Assembly (NCBI GenBank): GCA_029934675.1
Contig: JAOZLT010000030.1
Location: 1-7,831 of the forward strand
From: Candidatus Altimarinota bacterium
GTDB lineage: Bacteria > Patescibacteriota > Gracilibacteria > UM-FILTER-43-11
Direction of reading: 5' to 3'
DNA: 7,831 bases
Shown: positions 1 through 3,862 of the stretch, one piece after another
How positions within the stretch are numbered: position 1 is the stretch's first letter
Layout: the number at the start of each line of letters is the position of its first letter
Position numbers and translations under genes: made by a program
The notes under the pieces: model-generated
What the model was told of the DNA's origin: nothing
Databases searched by the model: none
What the model saw: only the letters and a program-made list of their open reading frames with translations

Positions 1-358
1 ATCTCCAGCTTTGCAATATACTTTCAATTCTCTAAAGAATAGAGAAGTTCAACTTATAAAAGGGGCGCCTCAGAAGCGTGGTGTGTGCATTAAGGTCACT
101 ACTCGTACGCCAAAAAAACCGAATTCTGCTTTGCGTAAAGTTGCAAGGGTTAGGCTCACTAATGGAGAAGAGGTAACAGCTTATATAATGGGGGAAGGGC
201 ATAATTTACAGGAACATTCTGTTGTTATGGTACAAGGAGGGCGTGTTAAGGATTTGCCTGGTGTTAGATATCATATTGTTAGAGGAGTCTTAGATACTCA
301 AGGTGTTCAGGAACGTAAGCAAGGAAGAAGTAGGTATGGAGCGAAGAAACCTAAATAA
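1..358 (+). CDS. rpsL: 30S ribosomal protein S12, 5' partial
   Basis: S12 is a small-subunit protein at the decoding centre that helps control translational accuracy. The frame is open from base 2 and gives 118 residues, starting SPALQYTFNSLKN; the first roughly 15-20 residues lie upstream of the window. TTG at 11 could be read as a start, but the S12-like residues before it argue for truncation. Diagnostic stretches are APQKRGVC, TRTPKKPNSALRKV, GEGHNLQEHSV and GGRVKDLPGVRYH, ending in RSRYGAKKPK. Both lysine-bearing loops (TPKKPNS and RVKDLPG) have the standard residues. In other bacteria, substitutions there give streptomycin resistance, so no such mutation is visible. The Asp that is beta-methylthiolated in many bacteria is present in RVKDLPG. 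rpsG follows after 113 bases, as in the str operon. Identification is essentially certain. Confidence 0.98.
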   Translation, partial: SPALQYTFNSLKNREVQLIKGAPQKRGVCIKVTTRTPKKPNSALRKVARVRLTNGEEVTAYIMGEGHNLQEHSVVMVQGGRVKDLPGVRYHIVRGVLDTQGVQERKQGRSRYGAKKPK

Positions 359-361
359 TAT

Positions 362-412
362 TTCAGATTTCTTATTTCCCACGCCTATTGCGGGGCAGGC
401 AGATTTCTGATT
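362..412 (+). repeat. 51-base intergenic repeat, copy A (with GC-rich core)
   Basis: This spacer segment matches 2193-2243 at 47 of 51 positions by hand alignment. It starts TTCAGATTTC, carries a 22-base GC-rich core at 379-400, and ends GATTTCTGATT. Bases 378-395 can form a hairpin: CCC-(A)-CGC pairs with GCG-GGG around the loop CTATT. One difference from copy B (T388 versus C2219) falls in that loop, so the stem is unchanged. There is no T tract directly after the stem, so it is not a standard intrinsic terminator. Its function is unknown. Confidence 0.8.
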
Positions 413-430
413 TAGTTCTACAATTTTCAA

Positions 431-465
431 TTGATTCATAATTTATAATTCATAATTCATAATTT
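431..465 (+). repeat. Heptamer tandem repeat directly before rpsG
   Basis: Five consecutive 7-base units run TTGATTC, ATAATTT, ATAATTC, ATAATTC, ATAATTT and end seven bases before the rpsG start. The tract is almost pure A/T and would keep the 5' leader unstructured, which may help ribosome entry where no Shine-Dalgarno motif is present. TATAAT occurs at 444-449 but no convincing -35 box stands in front of it, so I do not call a promoter. A role in rpsG expression is an inference. Confidence 0.7.
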
Positions 466-471
466 AATATA

Positions 472-930
472 ATGGCACAGAAGAAAGCTAACTATATTCC
501 GGAGGATTCATCCGAATTACAGGAAAAATTTATTAACTGCATGATGAAAGCAGGTAAAAAGTCAATTTCTCGTAGAATTTTTACGGAAGCTATGCGGATT
601 TTAAAAGATCAAGGTAAAAGTAATCCTATCTCCGTTTTTCAAAAGGCAATTGAGACAGTTAAACCCAACATGGAAGTACGTGCAAGGAGGGTAGGGGGGT
701 CTGTTTATCAAATTCCAGTTGAAGTTAAACCTAAAAGGCAACGAGCTTTAAGTTTTAGATGGATTATTGGGGCTTGTAGAGCAAAGAAAGGGAAAAGTAT
801 GGCTGAAAAGTTAGCTCAAGAGCTTAATGATGCAAGTAATGAGACTGGTACTGCTTTTAAGAAGCGTGAGGATGTTCATAGAATGGCTGCTGCCAATAAA
901 GCGTTTGCTCATTTTGCTAGATACCGATAG
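472..930 (+). CDS. rpsG: 30S ribosomal protein S7
   Basis: S7 nucleates assembly of the 30S head by binding the 3' domain of 16S rRNA and lies near the E site. The 152-residue product is close to the usual length of about 156. Diagnostic segments are FINCMMKAGKKS (residues 20-31), the RNA-binding hairpin RARRVGGSVYQIPVEVKP (70-87), ALSFRWII (92-99), and the end KKREDVHRMAAANKAFAHFA (130-149). The N-terminus (MAQKKANYIPEDSSE) is less basic than the usual arginine-rich start and lacks a clear LPDP motif. The ATG at 472 follows an A/T heptamer tract and has no Shine-Dalgarno motif. The gene sits 113 bases after rpsL, matching str-operon order, but fusA does not follow. Instead an inverted-repeat element and an SLH-protein gene come next. 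Identification is essentially certain. Confidence 0.98.
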   Translation: MAQKKANYIPEDSSELQEKFINCMMKAGKKSISRRIFTEAMRILKDQGKSNPISVFQKAIETVKPNMEVRARRVGGSVYQIPVEVKPKRQRALSFRWIIGACRAKKGKSMAEKLAQELNDASNETGTAFKKREDVHRMAAANKAFAHFARYR

Positions 931-1090
931 CCAGGTTGTTTATCCGCTCTTTCCCAAAGGGAAGTCTTCGACTCGAGCCGTTTTTCATGTGGTTTATCAG
1001 GTTGTTCAAATTGCATGATTAACCACATGAAAAACGATTCTTTCGCAGGAAGAATGGATAAGCCACATGATAAACTACTTGAACTTCAAT
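931..1090. repeat. Multi-armed inverted-repeat element after rpsG
   Basis: The central palindrome pairs 979-999 with 1016-1036. The outer 16 bases (CGTTTTTCATGTGGTT with AACCACATGAAAAACG) match perfectly; one mismatch and four more pairs follow, around a 16-base loop. Flanking it are a hairpin at 949-964 (TTCCC-AAA-GGGAA core) and one at 1037-1055 (ATTCTTTC-GCA-GGAAGAAT, one G-U pair). Bases 940-945 (TTATCC) can pair with 1056-1061 (GGATAA), closing everything into a branched structure. Words recur: CAGGTTGTT at 932 and 998, CCACATGA at 1023 and 1063, and GTTTATCA at 992 pairing with TGATAAAC at 1068. T tracts lie on the 5' arm and A tracts on the 3' arm, the reverse of an intrinsic terminator. 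It could be a miniature inverted-repeat element, a structured RNA or a protein-bound cruciform. The structure is seen in the sequence; its role is unknown. Confidence 0.75.
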
Positions 1091-1095
1091 TTGTT

Positions 1096-1123
1096 TTGGA
1101 GTTAGGGTTATTTATGGTAAGAT
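1096..1123 (+). promoter_or_regulatory. Candidate promoter for the SLH-protein gene
   Basis: TTGGAG at 1096-1101 and TAAGAT at 1118-1123 are separated by 16 bases. The -10 element is preceded by TGG at 1115-1117, an extended -10 (TGN) arrangement. Transcription would begin near 1130, giving a leader of about 23 bases before the ATG at 1153. It lies downstream of the inverted-repeat element, which would make this gene a separate transcription unit from rpsG. AT-rich sequence makes chance matches common. Confidence 0.4.
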
Positions 1124-1152
1124 ACTTACGCTTAAAAAATAAAAATAAAATC

Positions 1153-2187
1153 ATGAAATTACAAAAAATATCAGCATTGGTTTTAACGCTTGTTTTTTTG
1201 ATTAGTCCTTTGTCTGTAAGTGCTGAAGAGTCAACAACTTCTTCGGGGATTAAAGCTGTTACTAATTTTCCGGATGTACTTAGAACTCATAGTTCATATG
1301 TGGCGATAAGTTATTTAAATGAGAATGGGATAATAAATGGGTATCCTGACAGCACTTTTAAGCCTGATAATCCAATAAATCGAGCTGAAGTATTAAAGAT
1401 AATATTAATGGGGTCTAAGGTAGATGTGCCTGAAGATTTTGGAGAGGTTGATTTTCCTGATTTTGTAAAAGATATTTGGTTTGCACGATTTGTGATGAAA
1501 GCAAAAGCGTTAGGTATTGTTAAGGGGAATGATTCTGATGGAGCTTTTGCTCCATCTCGTCAAGTGAATAAGGCAGAATTTTTGAAAATGCTTTTGATGG
1601 CAAATAACATTAAAACAGAAACTTTGCAGACAGATGAAGATGTAGCGGTGGATGTATCTAAGGGGTCATGGTTTGCGCCATATATGAATTATGCGTATCA
1701 AGTTGGGATTGTTACAAAAAATGCAGAAGGTAAGCTGGAACCAGCCAAGCTTTTAACTCGAGCAGAAGTAGCAGATATGATGTATTTACTTATTTTAATT
1801 AAAAATAGTAAGGATACTCAATTCTTGCTACATCAATCTGAAGCAGAATTAGCACAAATTGAAGTATATATAGCTGCTAATAAAGTATTTAACGCAAAAC
1901 ATTCTTCAGAATTAGCAGTTGATTTAACTCAGCAGGCTTACAAAAATATGCCGGATAACAATGTAGTTTTAGGTGCAGCAAAATTATCTCGTGCTTATGA
2001 TTGGTTAGTGGATTCTTTTGTTTTTGGTATAAAAAAAGATTATGAGAGTGCTGCTGAATGGGCTAATAAGGCTATCGATAAATCTTCTGAGGCATGGGAA
2101 GTCAATAATGCTACTCAACCAATAGCTCGTCATATTAAGGATCGTGCGAGAGAGATTCTGGCTCAAGTTGGAGGAGAGGAAGAGTAA
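1153..2187 (+). CDS. Secreted protein with three S-layer homology domains
   Basis: The product has 344 residues. The frame is open upstream to an ATG at 1015, but ATG 1153 is preferred: it starts MKLQKISALVLTLVFL, a signal peptide with likely cleavage after SVSA (residue 24), and the upstream frame runs through the inverted-repeat element. Three SLH domains follow at about 39-86, 101-148 and 166-215. Each opens with an FPD-like or SWF segment and ends with the conserved loop (INRAE, VNKAE, LTRAE). SLH domains typically anchor exported proteins to a pyruvylated wall polymer, so surface attachment is likely. Residues 220-344 are predicted helical, with TPR-like features (a YESAAEWANKAIDKSSEAWE stretch at 297-316) and an acidic GGEEE end. 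I do not recognise a named family there. The start lacks a Shine-Dalgarno motif. It may be an S-layer or envelope-associated protein. Confidence 0.9.
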   Translation: MKLQKISALVLTLVFLISPLSVSAEESTTSSGIKAVTNFPDVLRTHSSYVAISYLNENGIINGYPDSTFKPDNPINRAEVLKIILMGSKVDVPEDFGEVDFPDFVKDIWFARFVMKAKALGIVKGNDSDGAFAPSRQVNKAEFLKMLLMANNIKTETLQTDEDVAVDVSKGSWFAPYMNYAYQVGIVTKNAEGKLEPAKLLTRAEVADMMYLLILIKNSKDTQFLLHQSEAELAQIEVYIAANKVFNAKHSSELAVDLTQQAYKNMPDNNVVLGAAKLSRAYDWLVDSFVFGIKKDYESAAEWANKAIDKSSEAWEVNNATQPIARHIKDRAREILAQVGGEEE

Positions 2188-2192
2188 TTCAA

Positions 2193-2295
2193 TTCAGATT
2201 TCACATTTCCCACGCCTACTGCGGGGCAGGCTGATTTCTGATTCCAATTTTCCATTTCAGATTTCACATTTCTGATTTCTGAATCCGATTTTCCA
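2193..2295 (+). repeat. Degenerate repeat spacer: core-plus and core-minus copies
   Basis: This part of the 157-base spacer consists of two units. Unit 1 is a 17-base left part (2193-2209), a 22-base GC-rich core (2210-2231) and a 23-base right part (2232-2254). Unit 2 has an identical 17-base left part (2256-2272) joined directly to a right part (2273-2295) matching at 21 of 23 bases, with no core. Unit 1 also matches 362-412 in the rpsL-rpsG spacer. The core has the hairpin CCC-(A)-CGC / GCG-GGG at 2209-2226. The rest of the spacer to 2344 continues with related words (CACATTT, CATTTAG, ATTTCAGAT). I see no reading frame and no clear promoter in it. Confidence 0.8.
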
Positions 2296-2344
2296 ATTCA
2301 CATTTAGCATTTAGTTCCCAATCTCTAATTTCAGATAAATATAA

Positions 2345-3304
2345 ATGAGCAAACAAGACACAAAAAGTATAATTGCCAGTGGGAAGCTGGAAGATGAATT
2401 ATTGGCGTTAAAATTAGGTGTGGAGAGATCTGATCAGTCAATTTTTATAACTGATAAAGAAGGAGTTATTCTTTATATCAATCCTGCATTTGAAGAAATT
2501 TATGGTTTTAGTGGTGAGGAAGTTTTGGGTAAAAAGCCTAGTGTTTTAAAATCAGGTAAGGAGTCAGAAGAAGTTTATAAAAAGTTTTGGGATGATTTAT
2601 TGGATAAGAAAATTGTAAATATAGAAATAATAAATAAGACGAAAGATGGGAAATTTGTAGATATGCAATCTACCGCTAATCCAATTATTGATAAAGGTGG
2701 AGAGATTATTGGTTTTCTTGCAATACAATCAGATATTACGGAGAAAAAACAGTTGCGTCATGAATTAATTGATACTGAGGCAAGGTATCGGGATATTGTT
2801 GAAAATTCACCGAATATGATTCATTCGGTTGATGAAAATGGAATTGTAATTTTTACAAACAAGCGTGAGTGTGAACTTTTAGGCTATACAAAAGAGGAAT
2901 TGATTGGAATGCACATACATGAAATTTATATCCCATCTCAACGCAAAGAGCTTGATGAGGGGTTTGAAATTTTGAAGAAAAAGGGTGTGTTATATACATC
3001 ACATGGGAAAATGGTAAAGAAAAATGGTGAGGAATTAGATGTAGAAATAGATTCAATATCAGTTAAAGATGAGAGAGGAAATTTTGTGAGAACACGGTCA
3101 ATTATACGCGATATTACTGAGCAGAGAAAATCTGAAGAGGAGCTAACAAAAAAAGTTGAGCAAATGGAATTTATGGGGAGAGTTAATTTAAAGCGATATG
3201 AAAAGATGCTTGAAATGCAAAAGGAGATAATTGATTTGAAAAAACGTCTTGGTGAGGATTTACCTAATATGCAGGATATAGAAAAATACTGTCCAGAACG
3301 TTGA
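2345..3304 (+). CDS. Orphan PAS-PAS sensory protein, no kinase domain
   Basis: The product has 319 residues and no signal peptide or membrane segment, so it is probably cytosolic. Two PAS/PAC modules are visible. The first spans about 20-135 (SIFITDKEGVILYINPAFEEIYGFS, closing with SDITEKK at 129-135). The second spans about 144-261 (MIHSVDENGIVIFTNKRECELLGYT, closing with RDITEQR). A helical linker joins them at about 133-150. The C-terminus (256-303) is heptad-like, with LKRYEKMLEMQKEIIDLKKRL, and resembles the coil that often connects PAS domains to a histidine kinase. The protein ends soon after it, so no HisKA, GGDEF or other output is present. The coil probably dimerises or docks a partner. 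PAS domains bind small ligands, haem or flavin; the cofactor cannot be told here. It stands 118 bases before the membrane-protein/kinase pair. The start has no Shine-Dalgarno motif. Confidence 0.88.
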   Translation: MSKQDTKSIIASGKLEDELLALKLGVERSDQSIFITDKEGVILYINPAFEEIYGFSGEEVLGKKPSVLKSGKESEEVYKKFWDDLLDKKIVNIEIINKTKDGKFVDMQSTANPIIDKGGEIIGFLAIQSDITEKKQLRHELIDTEARYRDIVENSPNMIHSVDENGIVIFTNKRECELLGYTKEELIGMHIHEIYIPSQRKELDEGFEILKKKGVLYTSHGKMVKKNGEELDVEIDSISVKDERGNFVRTRSIIRDITEQRKSEEELTKKVEQMEFMGRVNLKRYEKMLEMQKEIIDLKKRLGEDLPNMQDIEKYCPER

Positions 3305-3382
3305 TTAATTAAATATATTTTAGTTTTTCCAATTGAAATTGAATTTGTGATTTCGAATGAACCTTGAATAGATTAAAATAAT

Positions 3383-3408
3383 AGTACCTACTTTGTAGTC
3401 AATGTACT
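3383..3408 (+). other. Bulged hairpin upstream of the membrane-protein gene
   Basis: AGTAC (3383-3387) pairs with GTACT (3404-3408), and CTAC (3388-3391) pairs with GTAG (3395-3398) around a TTT loop. A five-base bulge (TCAAT) lies on the 3' side. It ends 14 bases before the ATG at 3423 and no T tract follows, so a terminator is unlikely. It may be an operator or a leader structure. It could also be chance in AT-rich DNA. Confidence 0.35.
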
Positions 3409-3422
3409 GTTAATACAAAATT

Positions 3423-3848
3423 ATGAAAAAGATTATTTATACAATTATTGGCATATTGTTTGTTAGCTTTCCTGTTCAAGCTTTGGCTTATAGTAATTGG
3501 GGTAGTGATGTTGAAATTTTTTCAATATATGATGTATTTTTTGATATTTTAAGTTTTTCTGTAGCAGTTGTTGCTCTTGGAATAGGATTTCAAATGGTAA
3601 ATAAATTATCTGGTGGCTTAAAATCCACATGGATATATTATATGATTGTAATTTTACTCTTTGTAATATTACAAATTTTTTCGTTATTGAGTGTTTTTAA
3701 TATTTTCAAGTTATCTGGACTATTTGCAATTATAAAACTTATTATGGTAGTTGCTTTTTTGAGCACTGTTTTAAGTGCTAGAAGTTTTGTACAAAAAATA
3801 TTAAGAGCTAAATTTATAAAAGATAAAGGTATAAATAGTAAAGAATAA
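3423..3848 (+). CDS. Small membrane protein with signal peptide and three TM helices
   Basis: The product has 141 residues and I do not recognise a named family. It starts with a lysine-led hydrophobic segment (MKKIIYTIIGILFVSFPVQALAY), which is either a cleaved signal peptide with a site after ALA or a first membrane helix. Three more hydrophobic stretches follow at about 37-59, 70-92 and 97-118. The C-terminus is basic and hydrophilic (ARSFVQKILRAKFIKDKG), probably cytosolic. No catalytic motif is visible. The stop is only 14 bases before the start of the large sensor kinase on the same strand, so co-transcription is likely. By position it could be an accessory or input subunit of that kinase. 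A role in membrane sensing is inferred from context only. No Shine-Dalgarno motif precedes the ATG. Confidence 0.8.
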   Translation: MKKIIYTIIGILFVSFPVQALAYSNWGSDVEIFSIYDVFFDILSFSVAVVALGIGFQMVNKLSGGLKSTWIYYMIVILLFVILQIFSLLSVFNIFKLSGLFAIIKLIMVVAFLSTVLSARSFVQKILRAKFIKDKGINSKE

Positions 3849-3862
3849 AAAATTGCATATTC

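Noticed and set aside
827..1018. Overlapping + strand frame of 63 codons
   Set aside because: It lies in another frame of the rpsG 3' end and the inverted repeat, with no recognisable protein features.
979..1036. Intrinsic terminator for rpsG
   Set aside because: The stem has T residues on its 5' arm and A residues on its 3' arm, and no T tract follows on either strand.
1015..1152. Upstream 46-codon extension of the SLH-protein frame
   Set aside because: It runs through the inverted-repeat element and would bury the signal peptide that begins at ATG 1153.
2193..2295. CRISPR array
   Set aside because: There are only two units, the unit-to-unit differences are insertion/loss of one core, and there are no regular spacers or cas genes.
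3302..3304. Recoded TGA (glycine) at the end of the PAS protein
   Set aside because: Only 20 codons follow before another TGA, with no domain continuation, and the other genes need no TGA readthrough.
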